DNA of 64,000 nt, from NCBI RefSeq assembly GCF_020731355.1, contig NZ_JAJFZK010000009.1, positions 1-64,000 on the forward strand, written 5' to 3'. Below are positions 1-9,055 of the stretch, in pieces; within the stretch, counting starts at the first letter, position 1; every line of letters starts with the position of its first letter. Below the pieces are notes generated by a model. That model was not told the DNA's origin, did not search any database, and was given only the letters and a program-made list of their open reading frames with translations. Both the position numbers and the translations under genes were made by a program. The stretch comes from Bacillus sp. REN16. Its GTDB lineage: Bacteria; Bacillota; Bacilli; Bacillales; Bacillaceae_L.

Positions 1-92
1 ATACTTATCTCAAGTATTGCCATTTTGGAGGTGTTTTATATTGTCTCACTATTTTAGGTTAGTCCAGCTCCCTGTGGAAACACCCTCATTTT

Positions 93-1352
93 TTAGTATT
101 TAATCAAGAAGTATTTTTTCTTGCCGCGACGGATTACTGTAAATTGACCTTCGATTCGATGCTGCTCTGCAAGAACTGCATCTGCCTCTTGGATTCTCTC
201 ACCATTTACAGAAATGGCTCCATTGCCAATATCCTCACGCGCCTGGCGCTTTGATGGTGATATTTTACTCATGACTAGTAAATCAACTAAGCTAATCTCA
301 GCTTCCCCATTAAATTCATAAGAAGGGACATCTTTAAACCCTTGCTTAATCTCCTCAACACTTAATTCACTAATCGAACCACTGAATAATGCCGCAGAAA
401 TCTTCACCGCTTGCTCCAGGGCAGCCTCTCCGTGAACTAGTTTTGTTACCTCTTCTGCCAACGTCTTTTGTGCTATGCGTTTTTCAGGCGCATTTTGGAT
501 TTCTACTTCAAGATTTTCAATTTCCTCTTGTGAAAGGAATGTAAAATATTTTAAATAACGAACAACATCACGGTCATCTGTGTTAATCCAGAATTGATAA
601 AACTCATATGGTGACGTTTTTTCCTTATCTAACCAAATGGTTCCACCTTCTGTTTTACCAAATTTCGTTCCATCTGACTTTGTAACAAGCGGAATGGTTA
701 GACCAAATGCTTTTGCATCCTCGACTGACTTACGAATTAATTCTAGTCCTGCTGTGATATTTCCCCATTGATCACTTCCGCCGATTTGAAGTCGACACCC
801 TTCATTTTCATAAAGTTTTAGAAAGTCGTAGGATTGCAAAATCATATAGCTAAACTCTGTAAATGAGATGCCAGCATCTATACGTGATTGGACAGAGTCT
901 TTAGCAAGCATATAATTTAATCCAAAACTCTTACCGATATCGCGTAAGAAAGTGATTAAGTCTAAGCTCCCGATCCAATCATAGTTATTTGCAATTTCTG
1001 CTGGATTCCCTTCCGCTTCAAAATCTAAAAAGCGAGAAAGCTGTTCCTTGATGCTATTGCTGTATTGCACAACAACCTCTTTCGGATTCAGCGTTCTTTC
1101 CGCTTTTTTTCCACTTGGGTCACCGATTAGCCCGGTTGCGCCTCCAACTAAAGCAATTGGTTGATGTCCAGCTAACTGAAATCTTCTCAAAGTCAAAATC
1201 CCCACTAGATGTCCAATATGTAAGCTATCTGCGGTCGGATCAAATCCACAATATAATTTTATCTTTTCATTTGCTAAAACATGCTGTAAACCCTCTTCAT
1301 CGGTTACTTGATTGATAAGGCCCCTATATGTCAAATCCTGAATAACATCCAT
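93..1352 (-). CDS. tyrS: Tyrosyl-tRNA synthetase
   Basis: This class I aminoacyl-tRNA synthetase charges tRNA-Tyr with tyrosine in the cytoplasm. The 419 residues match the usual bacterial TyrRS length. The Rossmann-fold catalytic domain has HIGH at residues 45-48 and the KMSKS-type loop KFGKT at 230-234, and the C-terminal ~70 residues look like an S4 RNA-binding domain (SPSKRQAREDIGNGAISVNG). The ATG is preceded by AAAAGGAGA at good spacing. It is divergent from the penicillin-binding protein gene, with only about 150 bp between. That gap is too short for the T-box leader that controls tyrS in B. subtilis, and no T-box motif is visible there, so control may differ. Identification is very secure. 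Confidence 0.97.
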   Translation of the reverse strand: MDVIQDLTYRGLINQVTDEEGLQHVLANEKIKLYCGFDPTADSLHIGHLVGILTLRRFQLAGHQPIALVGGATGLIGDPSGKKAERTLNPKEVVVQYSNSIKEQLSRFLDFEAEGNPAEIANNYDWIGSLDLITFLRDIGKSFGLNYMLAKDSVQSRIDAGISFTEFSYMILQSYDFLKLYENEGCRLQIGGSDQWGNITAGLELIRKSVEDAKAFGLTIPLVTKSDGTKFGKTEGGTIWLDKEKTSPYEFYQFWINTDDRDVVRYLKYFTFLSQEEIENLEVEIQNAPEKRIAQKTLAEEVTKLVHGEAALEQAVKISAALFSGSISELSVEEIKQGFKDVPSYEFNGEAEISLVDLLVMSKISPSKRQAREDIGNGAISVNGERIQEADAVLAEQHRIEGQFTVIRRGKKKYFLIKY

Positions 1353-1389
1353 TAAATTTCAATTCTCCTTTTTAGCATATAATAAGGTT

Positions 1390-1419
1390 TTTCTATCACA
1401 CTTTGTCTAATATTGTCAA
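1390..1419 (-). promoter_or_regulatory. Candidate sigma-A promoter of tyrS
   Basis: On the minus strand a perfect TTGACA (-35) lies at 1414-1419. A weak -10 (TAGAAA/ATAGAA) follows 17-18 bp later at about 1390-1396. The -10 is poor, so only the -35 is convincing. Confidence 0.35.
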
Positions 1420-1467
1420 ATTAAAAACTGGAAATTCATAAAATAATACTAAATCCGCCATGGTATA

Positions 1468-1476
1468 TGCTATAAT
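1468..1476 (+). promoter_or_regulatory. Extended -10 promoter of the class A PBP gene
   Basis: TGCTATAAT (TGn plus a perfect TATAAT at 1471-1476) lies 27 bp before the preferred start codon. No clear -35 is seen, which fits an extended -10 promoter. Confidence 0.5.
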
Positions 1477-1502
1477 AAACTTGGATTTTTAGGGGGATGA
1501 TT

Positions 1503-4424
1503 ATGAATTTTAATAGATCACAGATATTTGAAAAAATTAGCTCTTTTTGGCAAAGAGTCACTTCGAATAAAGTAGTTAAAGCAATGGCAGGAAAGAAAAC
1601 CCGTAAAAGTGTAAGAGTTACTTACGGTGTTGTATGGAATTTATTATTGATTTTCTTTATCATTGCGATACTTGGAATTGGCTTTGCCGGAGGGGCAGGT
1701 GCTGGATACTTTGCCTCCCTAGTAAAGGACGAACCAGTTCGAAGCTATGATAGTTTGCAGAAAGACATCTATAATTACGAAGAAAATACAGAAGTATACT
1801 TTTCAAACGAAGTCTACCTTGGTCAGTTGCGGGCAGACCTTCAACGTGAAGAGGTATCACTTAATGATATATCTCAATATATCAAGGATGCTGTAATTGC
1901 AACCGAAGATCAGTACTTTTATAAGCATGATGGTGTTGTTCCTAAATCAATTTTACGTGCGATTGTCCAGGATGTAACAAGTTCACCAATTCAAACTGGA
2001 GGAAGTACACTTACACAACAATTGATTAAGAATCAAATTCTAACAAATGAAGTTTCGTTCGATCGTAAGGCAAAGGAAATCTTAATTGCATTACGACTTG
2101 AAAAGTTTTTTGATAAGGATGAAATACTAGAAGCATATCTAAACATCATACCTTATGGCCGTAATTCATCAGGTCGAAATATTGCTGGTGTACAAACCGC
2201 AGCAAAAGGGATTTTTGGAGTAGATGCGAAAGATTTAAACCTGCCGCAAGCAGCTTATATTGCTGGTCTGCCTCAAAACCCATATGTATATACTCCTTTC
2301 TCCAATCAGGGAGGAAAGGTAAAAGAAAACTTAGAACCAGGACTTAATCGAATGAAAACGGTCTTGGAGCGCATGCTTACAGGTGGCTTCATCACTCAGC
2401 AACAATATGAGGAAGCACTCGCGTATGACATTCCGGCAAACTTTGCACCACCTAAGTCTGAACCTACTGAGAAATATCCTTGGCTGACTGCTGAAGTAGA
2501 AAAACGTGCCACTGATATTTTAATGAAAAAATTAGCTGAAGACGATGGCTACGAAGAAAAGGATCTTGAAGAAAACGAGGATCTAGAAAGTCATTACTGG
2601 GAACTAGCTGATAAAAACCTTCGTCAAAATGGCTATAAGATCCATACCACAATTGACAAAGAAATTTTTGACACCATGCAAGAGGTGGTAAAAAACTATC
2701 AATATTATGGTCCAGATCAACCTGAAACAAAGGTTATTGATACCGAAACAGGTGAAAAAGGAAAGGTAATGGAACCAGAAGAGACGGGTTCAGTTCTAAT
2801 TGAAAATAGTACAGGAAAAATTATTAGTTTTACAGGTGGACGTGATTTCGAGCGTGAACAAACAAACCATGCTATAAGTCCTCGTCCAAATGGTTCGACC
2901 ATGAAGCCTTTATTGGACTATGCCCCGGCAATGGAATTAGGATTAGTACAACCTGGAAGTGTCATAGCCGATGTAAAATTCACGTATGGGAATTACACTC
3001 CACAGAACGTTGGTGGTAAATACGACTTCGATGGGCTAATGACTGCTAGACACGCTTTAAAGATTTCAAAAAATATACCGGCAATCAAAACTTATTTAAA
3101 AGCGTTTGATCAACGTCCAATTACGTTTTTAGAGAAAATGGGATTCACTTCCTTAGATGAAAGGGATTATCACGCACCCTCACTCGCCATTGGCGGGATG
3201 ACATATGGTGTTTCTGTTGAAGAGAATACGAATGCCTTTGCAACGTTTGCGAACGAGGGTAAATTTATAGATGCTTATATGATTGAAAAGATTGTTACAA
3301 ATGACGGTGAAGTTGTATATGAACATGAAGCTAAGCCAGTGGAAGTATTTTCACCACAGACTGCATATTTAACGATTGATATGATGCGCGATGTTATTAA
3401 TGGCGGTACTGCTGCATCCCTAAATGGTTATTTAAAGTTTAATGCAGACTGGGCAGGTAAAACAGGTACAACTAACTATGTTAATGATGTATGGTTTGTT
3501 GCGACGAACCCTAATGTAACATTCGGTATTTGGATGGGGTATGATACACCTAAGTCTATCCCACCATCTTATAAGGGATTATCTTATTCAAGAAGAAGTA
3601 TTCTTCTATGGGCTCAACAAATGAACGCTGTCTATGATATTAAGCCAGAACTTGTTCAGCCAAATGAGAACTTTAAAATGCCAGGTGGTATCGTATCACG
3701 TTCGTACTGTGGTATTTCCGGCTTACTTCCATCTGATTTATGTCGTGAAGCTGGTCTAGTACAATCTGACATTTATAATGCAAAATATGTTCCTACAAAG
3801 GTTGATGACAATCTTGTCAAAGGTAAGTATATAGAAGTAGACGGCAAAGCCTATCGTGTTCCAGCAAGTGCCCCTCAGGAATTTGTCCAGGAAGGCATTA
3901 TGATCAAGAAGGAATTTCTGGAGGAGCATGACTTGAAAGATTCTAGTGCTATTGCGCAGTTACTTCCAAAAAATAGTCGTTGGAGCAATCTAGTCATTAC
4001 GGAAACAGCAGAACTTAATGACAATGGCTCGGTTCCTTCCCAGGTTCAAGGTGCTTCGATTTCTTCAGGCATATTGAAATGGGCAAAACATGAACACAAC
4101 GATGTGATTGGTTATCGAATTTATAGTGCGGCTAATTTCACCACAGATTTCAAGAAGATTGGAAGTATACCTGCTACAAAGGATTTACAATTTAATGTTG
4201 GAAATGCCGTAGCAGCCTATTATGTCACTGCTGTTGATGTCACTGGTAAAGAAACACCTCTTGGAAATTCAACATTAATTAAGAGTGGCGACTATAAACC
4301 AGAGAAGGAAGTTGTTACTCCTCCACCACCAGCTCCTCCAGCAGATGGAGGAAATGAAAATGGAAATAATGGTAACAATGGGAATAACGGAAATGGTAAG
4401 GACAAAGAAAACGGTGGAAATTAG
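1503..4424 (+). CDS. Class A penicillin-binding protein (bifunctional transglycosylase/transpeptidase)
   Basis: A membrane-anchored enzyme that polymerises and cross-links peptidoglycan. A basic cytoplasmic N-terminus leads to one membrane segment (about 44-72). A GT51 transglycosylase domain follows, with catalytic Glu in EDQYFYKHDG (from 135) and TGGSTLTQQ. The transpeptidase domain has STMK (465-468, nucleophile Ser), SKN (522-524) and KTGT (653-656). A fibronectin-like region (about 865-945) and an Asn/Gly-rich tail end the protein. ATG 1497 abuts the GGGGG Shine-Dalgarno, so ATG 1503 (6-nt spacing, 973 aa) is preferred. It belongs to the PBP1A/pbpF-pbpG type; which paralogue it is cannot be settled from the sequence alone. 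Confidence 0.93.
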   Translation: MNFNRSQIFEKISSFWQRVTSNKVVKAMAGKKTRKSVRVTYGVVWNLLLIFFIIAILGIGFAGGAGAGYFASLVKDEPVRSYDSLQKDIYNYEENTEVYFSNEVYLGQLRADLQREEVSLNDISQYIKDAVIATEDQYFYKHDGVVPKSILRAIVQDVTSSPIQTGGSTLTQQLIKNQILTNEVSFDRKAKEILIALRLEKFFDKDEILEAYLNIIPYGRNSSGRNIAGVQTAAKGIFGVDAKDLNLPQAAYIAGLPQNPYVYTPFSNQGGKVKENLEPGLNRMKTVLERMLTGGFITQQQYEEALAYDIPANFAPPKSEPTEKYPWLTAEVEKRATDILMKKLAEDDGYEEKDLEENEDLESHYWELADKNLRQNGYKIHTTIDKEIFDTMQEVVKNYQYYGPDQPETKVIDTETGEKGKVMEPEETGSVLIENSTGKIISFTGGRDFEREQTNHAISPRPNGSTMKPLLDYAPAMELGLVQPGSVIADVKFTYGNYTPQNVGGKYDFDGLMTARHALKISKNIPAIKTYLKAFDQRPITFLEKMGFTSLDERDYHAPSLAIGGMTYGVSVEENTNAFATFANEGKFIDAYMIEKIVTNDGEVVYEHEAKPVEVFSPQTAYLTIDMMRDVINGGTAASLNGYLKFNADWAGKTGTTNYVNDVWFVATNPNVTFGIWMGYDTPKSIPPSYKGLSYSRRSILLWAQQMNAVYDIKPELVQPNENFKMPGGIVSRSYCGISGLLPSDLCREAGLVQSDIYNAKYVPTKVDDNLVKGKYIEVDGKAYRVPASAPQEFVQEGIMIKKEFLEEHDLKDSSAIAQLLPKNSRWSNLVITETAELNDNGSVPSQVQGASISSGILKWAKHEHNDVIGYRIYSAANFTTDFKKIGSIPATKDLQFNVGNAVAAYYVTAVDVTGKETPLGNSTLIKSGDYKPEKEVVTPPPPAPPADGGNENGNNGNNGNNGNGKDKENGGN

Positions 4425-4426
4425 AG

Positions 4427-4470
4427 GAAAGAAAAAGAGGTGGTCCATTTGGATCACCTCTTTTCTTTAT
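4427..4470 (+). terminator. Rho-independent terminator after the PBP gene
   Basis: The arms AAAGAAAAAGAGGTG and CACCTCTTTTCTTT flank a short loop, and the right arm is T-rich. It begins directly after the stop codon. Confidence 0.8.
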
Positions 4471-4656
4471 GTCTAGCTCCAGGCACCATCGGCTCGAGGT
4501 CACATGCCAATCGCTTCTGAAGGCAAAGAGCGCCTTCTGTCAGCGCTTTTCTTGTGCTTGACTTGCACAGGAAGTGCTGACATCGACGTTCGCCACAGGA
4601 CGTGGCGGTAGTTAGTCGATGTTCCTCAATCCGGGCGCCTTGCACTTTTCTTGTTA
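4471..4656. repeat. Dispersed intergenic repeat, family A (long copy)
   Basis: This 186-bp block between convergent genes starts GTCTAGCTCCAGG and has CTCGAGGTCA, GCGCCTTCTGTCAGCGC, CTTTTCTTGTGCTTG and a closing GGGCGCCTTGCACTTTTCT. The same ordered modules occur in inverted orientation at 63441-63570. This copy has an extra palindromic part (CATCGAC ... GTCGATG, with GCCACAGGACGTGGC inside). It is more GC-rich than its surroundings and has no coding capacity of note. Confidence 0.75.
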
Positions 4657-4660
4657 GGTT

Positions 4661-6379
4661 TTAATTTTCCATTGTGGAAAGGTCACCGGTTGGCAAATCA
4701 AGCTCCCATGCTTTAAGAACACGTCTCATGATTTTCCCGCTGCGAGTTTTTGGAAGTTTATCCTTAAACTCAATTTCACGAGGTGCAGCATGTGCAGCTA
4801 ATCCCTTTTTCACAAAATCTCGAATTTCTTCTTTTAATTCTTCAGTCGCTTCATAGCCGTCGATTAACGCCACGAAAGCCTTGATGATTTCTCCTCGTAC
4901 AGGGTCCGGCTTTCCGATCACACCTGCTTCAGCGATGGCTGGGTGCTCTACGAGTTTACTTTCCACTTCAAATGGACCAACACGCTCACCAGACGTCATA
5001 ATCACATCATCCACACGGCCTTGGAACCAGAAATAACCTTCTTCGTCCATATAGGCTGAATCCCCTGATACATACCAATCACCAGGCATAAAATAAGATT
5101 CATATTTAGCTGGATTATTCCAAATTTGATACATCATGGACGGCCAGCCTTTTTTAATCGCCAAGTTCCCCATTCGATTAGGAGGTAATTCATTGCCCTG
5201 ATCGTCAACAATGGCTGCTTGGATTCCTGGGAATGGTTTACCCATTGATCCTGGCTTAATTTCCATACATGGATAATTACTAATCAGTTGTGCTCCAGTT
5301 TCCGTCATCCACCAGTTATCATGAATACGTAAATTGAAGACCTTTACGCCCCAACGGACAACTTCAGGGTTCAGAGGCTCACCAACACTTAATACATGGC
5401 GTAAAGAACGTAAATCAAATTGTTTTACTAATTCGTCTCCAGCACCCATTAACATTCTAAATGCAGTTGGCGCGCTATACCATACGGTGATTCCATAATC
5501 CTCAATTGTTTGATACCAGTTTTCCGGTCTAAAACGCCCTCCTACGATGACGTTAGAAGCTCCATTTAGCCAAGGACCGAAAATACCATACGAGGTTCCT
5601 GTTACCCAACCAGGGTCAGCCGTACACCAATAAATGTCATCCTCTTTTAAATCGAGAATCCATTTTGCTGTTTGATATTGTTGTATCATCGCATTATGAA
5701 CATGCAAGACTCCCTTTGGCTTACCAGTAGAACCAGAAGTATAGTGTAAGAGCATGCCATCCGTTCTTTCGACCCACTCAATTTCTAGTTCCTTACTTGC
5801 TGTTTTTAATCGACTGAGAAAATCAATAAACGTGCCATCCTCTGTTACATTTTCCCCAACTAAGACAATATGCTTTAGTGCAGGTAATTCATTAAAAGGA
5901 ATGCGGTCTACTAAGTCTGGTGTTGTGACAATCACTTTCGCTTCACTATCCTCCAGACGATCACGTACAGCTCCTTCCATGAATGCTTCAAATAATGGGC
6001 CAACAATTGCCCCTAATTTAATCGCTCCTAATACTGTAAAATACAATTCAGGAGAACGAGGCATAAACACAAATACGCGGTCCCCTTTTTCAACATCAGC
6101 AGCCTGCTTTAGGACGTTAGCTGCACGGTTTGTATATTCTTTCATTTCCTTAAATGTATACTTCTCATCACGTTCCGGATCACGATAATAAAGGGCAATT
6201 TTATTTTTCCTTACACCCTCAGCATGGCGGTCAATCGCTTCATAGGCAATATTTACTCTACCTGTTTCGGACCAAGAAAAATTCGTTTCTACCTCCGCCC
6301 AATCAAAATTCGCATATGCTTCATCATAATCTTTTAAATTATAATTACCTTTTGTTGCTGGCAGCGCTTCCACTTTCAC
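4661..6379 (-). CDS. acsA: Acetyl-CoA synthetase (AMP-forming)
   Basis: Converts acetate, ATP and CoA to acetyl-CoA through acetyl-AMP. The 572 residues equal the B. subtilis AcsA length. The adenylate-forming core motif YTSGSTGKPKGV is at 213-224, and the GRVDD hinge lies in the C-terminal third. PKTRSGK near the end places the catalytic lysine at 549, the residue known to be acetylated by AcuA in B. subtilis. The start is GTG, supported by AAAGGGG upstream; the only nearby ATG is followed at once by a stop. It is divergent from acuABC, as in B. subtilis. Expression is expected to be under carbon catabolite control. Confidence 0.97.
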   Translation of the reverse strand: MKVEALPATKGNYNLKDYDEAYANFDWAEVETNFSWSETGRVNIAYEAIDRHAEGVRKNKIALYYRDPERDEKYTFKEMKEYTNRAANVLKQAADVEKGDRVFVFMPRSPELYFTVLGAIKLGAIVGPLFEAFMEGAVRDRLEDSEAKVIVTTPDLVDRIPFNELPALKHIVLVGENVTEDGTFIDFLSRLKTASKELEIEWVERTDGMLLHYTSGSTGKPKGVLHVHNAMIQQYQTAKWILDLKEDDIYWCTADPGWVTGTSYGIFGPWLNGASNVIVGGRFRPENWYQTIEDYGITVWYSAPTAFRMLMGAGDELVKQFDLRSLRHVLSVGEPLNPEVVRWGVKVFNLRIHDNWWMTETGAQLISNYPCMEIKPGSMGKPFPGIQAAIVDDQGNELPPNRMGNLAIKKGWPSMMYQIWNNPAKYESYFMPGDWYVSGDSAYMDEEGYFWFQGRVDDVIMTSGERVGPFEVESKLVEHPAIAEAGVIGKPDPVRGEIIKAFVALIDGYEATEELKEEIRDFVKKGLAAHAAPREIEFKDKLPKTRSGKIMRRVLKAWELDLPTGDLSTMEN

Positions 6380-6416
6380 TCTACATTTCCCCTTTATGTA
6401 AGTTATTTACTATTCT

Positions 6417-6445
6417 ATTATAAAATAAAACTCATCTATTCTCAA
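6417..6445 (-). promoter_or_regulatory. Sigma-A promoter of acsA
   Basis: On the minus strand TTGAGA (6440-6445) and a perfect TATAAT (6417-6422) are separated by exactly 17 bp, about 30 bp upstream of the GTG start. Confidence 0.7.
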
Positions 6446-6507
6446 TTTTTTAAATTTTATTTATATATTATTTTTCTGTAAAATTGTATAATAAGTGTAA
6501 CAATAGC

Positions 6508-6521
6508 TGAAAACGCTTCAT
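6508..6521. promoter_or_regulatory. cre-like CcpA site between acsA and acuA
   Basis: TGAAAACGCTTCA is one base short of the ideal palindromic cre TGAAAGCGCTTTCA. It sits in the divergent acsA-acuA control region, where B. subtilis has CcpA sites. It lies just downstream of one TATAAT (6487-6492) and upstream of another (6538-6543). Confidence 0.5.
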
Positions 6522-6535
6522 TTTTCCTAGATTCA

Positions 6536-6543
6536 TGTATAAT
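6536..6543 (+). promoter_or_regulatory. Candidate -10 of acuABC
   Basis: TGTATAAT at 6536-6543 lies 35 bp before the acuA start codon. A second TATAAT at 6487-6492 is an alternative, and in that case the cre-like site would fall in the early transcribed region. Confidence 0.4.
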
Positions 6544-6577
6544 AAATGATAGTGAATTTAAGTATGGTGGTGACATT

Positions 6578-7210
6578 GTGGAGCATAAGAAAACGTATAA
6601 CGCTAAGGAACTTAAAACCCCTTATGGTACGCTCATTATCGAAGGTCCCATAACTGGAGAGGCCATTAAAAGCCATGAATTTCACGAGGACCTAGTCGCT
6701 TTTCGTACCCCAAACCAGCAACATAAGGCATTGATTGAAATTGCCGATCTGCCAGAAGGAAGAATTATTATTGCAAGAGAGCATAACACGATTGTTGGGT
6801 ATGTTACATATCTTTATCCAGATCCACTTGAACGCTGGTCTGAGGGAAAAATAGATAATTTAATAGAGTTAGGTGCAATAGAAGTGATTCCAAAGTTTCG
6901 GGGCAGCCGAGTAGGTAAAAATCTATTACTTGTCTCAATGATGGATGAGTGGATGGAAAACTATCTGATCATTACCACTGAATATTATTGGCATTGGGAC
7001 TTAAAAGGAACAGGATTGAATGTTTGGGAATATCGAAAGGTCATGGAAAAAATGATGAGTGCTGGCGGACTTGAATGGTTTGCAACTGATGATCCTGAAA
7101 TTAGTTCACATCCCGCCAATTGTTTAATGGCACGAATTGGAAAAGGAGTTAACCAGGATACGATTGAAAGGTTTGACAGGCTGCGCTTTATGAATCGTTT
7201 CATGTATTAA
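6578..7210 (+). CDS. acuA: Protein N-acetyltransferase AcuA
   Basis: A GNAT-family acetyltransferase that acetylates and inactivates acetyl-CoA synthetase in B. subtilis. The 210-residue length fits the family. The acyl-CoA binding region is around IPKFRGSRVGKNLL (about 105-120). The start is GTG with GGTGGTG upstream. It is first in acuABC and divergent from its target acsA. Function is assigned from family and context, both of which match B. subtilis exactly. Confidence 0.93.
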   Translation: MEHKKTYNAKELKTPYGTLIIEGPITGEAIKSHEFHEDLVAFRTPNQQHKALIEIADLPEGRIIIAREHNTIVGYVTYLYPDPLERWSEGKIDNLIELGAIEVIPKFRGSRVGKNLLLVSMMDEWMENYLIITTEYYWHWDLKGTGLNVWEYRKVMEKMMSAGGLEWFATDDPEISSHPANCLMARIGKGVNQDTIERFDRLRFMNRFMY

Positions 7211-7229
7211 GTGGACTAGGGGGATCTAC

Positions 7230-7874
7230 ATGATTGTTGAAGAGATAATGAAAAGAACTGTAACCACTTTATCGGCTGATGATACCATTTCAACTGCGAT
7301 AAAACTAATGGACGAAAAAAAGATTCGTCATATTCCCATCATAGATTCAAGTCAACGAGTGATTGGGCTTATAAGTGACCGTGATATTCGTGATGCAAAG
7401 CCCTCTATCCTAGACTTTACCAACGAAGATAAAACCCTTGAGTCACCGATTAAAAAGATTATGGTACAAGATGTGATAACCGGTCATCCTCTAGATTTTG
7501 TTGAAGAAATCACTGCTGTCTTTTCTCAGCATCGGATTGGCTGCATGCCGATAGAATCAAATGGAAAATTGGTAGGAATCATTACCGAAACGGATCTGCT
7601 TCACACCTTTGCACAATTAACCGGTGCCAATCAACCTGGCTCCCAGCTTGAAATTAAGGTACAAAATCGGGCAGGTACGCTTGCAGAAGTTGTCAACGTC
7701 ATTAAAAACCATAAAGTTAATATTCACAGTATTCTCGTGTATCCTGATAAGGATGACCAATATAAAATACTTGTATTGCGAGTTCAAACAATGAATCCGA
7801 ATAAAATCATTACAAATCTAAAAAATGAAGGCTACACTGTGCTGTGGCCAACACTACCAGGGCTGTTATCATGA
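7230..7874 (+). CDS. acuB: AcuB, CBS-pair and ACT domain protein
   Basis: A 214-residue soluble protein with two CBS domains (about 1-60 and 75-135, with ISDRDIRD and ITETDLLH) followed by an ACT domain (about 138-210). Such modules bind adenylates or amino acids and act as sensors. Its exact role in acetoin/acetate metabolism is not known. The ribosome site AGGGGGATCTAC precedes the ATG. The stop codon overlaps the acuC start, which indicates translational coupling. Confidence 0.92.
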   Translation: MIVEEIMKRTVTTLSADDTISTAIKLMDEKKIRHIPIIDSSQRVIGLISDRDIRDAKPSILDFTNEDKTLESPIKKIMVQDVITGHPLDFVEEITAVFSQHRIGCMPIESNGKLVGIITETDLLHTFAQLTGANQPGSQLEIKVQNRAGTLAEVVNVIKNHKVNIHSILVYPDKDDQYKILVLRVQTMNPNKIITNLKNEGYTVLWPTLPGLLS

Positions 7875-9025
7875 CGAAAGAATCAGTTTTTGTCTATTCA
7901 GATCAATTGTTAAACTATCGTTTTAGTCATGACCATCCCTTTAATCAAACAAGGGTAAAGCTTACATACGATCTACTTAAAAGTTTGAACTCGTTAGATG
8001 ACTCGGATATCATACCACCTAGAATTGCAACCGACGAAGAATTGGAACTTGTCCATGACCCCAGATTCATCGAGGCGGTTAGATTAGCTGGGGAAGGAAA
8101 GCTCTCCGAAGAAGTGGGACAGAGTTATGGTATCGGCACTGAGGACACCCCTATTTTTCCAGGGATGCACGAGGCAAGTGCCTTATTAGTTGGTGCTACT
8201 CTTTCTGCGGTTGACCATGTCATGTCTGGTAAGTCAAAGCATGCTCTTAATCTTGGTGGCGGTTTACATCATGGATTCCGTGGGAAAGCCTCCGGTTTTT
8301 GTGTGTATAATGACAGTGCTGTTGCAATTCGCTATATGCAAAAGAAATATAATGTAAAAGTACTTTATGTTGATACAGATGCACATCATGGTGATGGTGT
8401 TCAATGGACGTTTTATGATGATCCTGATGTATGCACACTTTCCATTCATGAGACAGGAAGATATCTGTTTCCTGGTACAGGAAACGTGACTGAGAGGGGC
8501 TCAGGCAAAGGCTATGGCTTTTCCTTTAATGTACCCTTAGATGCATTCACCGAGGATGAATCATGGTTACACGCCTATACTGCTGCTTTTACAGAGGTAA
8601 CAGAATTTTTCAAGCCGGATGTCATCTTAACACAAAACGGGGTCGACTCCCATTACTATGATCCATTAACCCACTTGTCTGCAACAATGAAAATCTATCG
8701 GGAAATTCCCAAGCTTGCCCACAAGCTCGCTCATCAATTTTGTAATGGTCGGTGGATTGCAGTTGGCGGCGGTGGATATGATATTTGGAGAGTTGTACCA
8801 AGGGCATGGTCTTTGATTTGGCTTGAAATGATTGAAAAATCGGAGATAAATGGTCCTCTTCCAATCGATTGGATTAATAAATGGCAGCCGAAGGCAAAAT
8901 TGACACTGCCTGCATTTTGGGATGATGAACCTGCTATTTATCCGCCGATTCCTAGAAAATCAGAAATTGAGGAAAAAAATGCACTAACCGTTAAAAAAGC
9001 CCTTTATCCGATTCGGAATCAATAG
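7871..9025 (+). CDS. acuC: AcuC, class I deacetylase acting on acetyl-CoA synthetase
   Basis: A histone-deacetylase-fold zinc enzyme that removes the acetyl group put on AcsA by AcuA. The family signatures are GGGLHHG, DTDAHHGDG (metal Asp/His and catalytic His-His pair) and the glycine-rich GGGGYD. I chose the ATG at 7871, which overlaps the acuB stop as ATGA and gives 384 aa beginning MTKESVF, close to B. subtilis AcuC. An earlier in-frame start at 7844 would lie inside acuB without a ribosome site. It is the last gene of the operon. Confidence 0.95.
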   Translation: MTKESVFVYSDQLLNYRFSHDHPFNQTRVKLTYDLLKSLNSLDDSDIIPPRIATDEELELVHDPRFIEAVRLAGEGKLSEEVGQSYGIGTEDTPIFPGMHEASALLVGATLSAVDHVMSGKSKHALNLGGGLHHGFRGKASGFCVYNDSAVAIRYMQKKYNVKVLYVDTDAHHGDGVQWTFYDDPDVCTLSIHETGRYLFPGTGNVTERGSGKGYGFSFNVPLDAFTEDESWLHAYTAAFTEVTEFFKPDVILTQNGVDSHYYDPLTHLSATMKIYREIPKLAHKLAHQFCNGRWIAVGGGGYDIWRVVPRAWSLIWLEMIEKSEINGPLPIDWINKWQPKAKLTLPAFWDDEPAIYPPIPRKSEIEEKNALTVKKALYPIRNQ

Positions 9026-9053
9026 AAAAACACGGCAGACGCCGTGTTTTTTA
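9026..9053. terminator. Bidirectional terminator between acuC and ccpA
   Basis: CACGGC-AGAC-GCCGTG is flanked by AAAAA and TTTTTT, so it can end both convergent transcripts. Confidence 0.85.
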
Positions 9054-9055
9054 CC

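Noticed and set aside
27-94. GAGGTGTTTT near 29 and AAACACCCTC near 83 as a terminator of tyrS
   Set aside because: The arms pair imperfectly and lie ~45 nt apart, with no T run after the stem on the minus strand, so it is not a convincing terminator.
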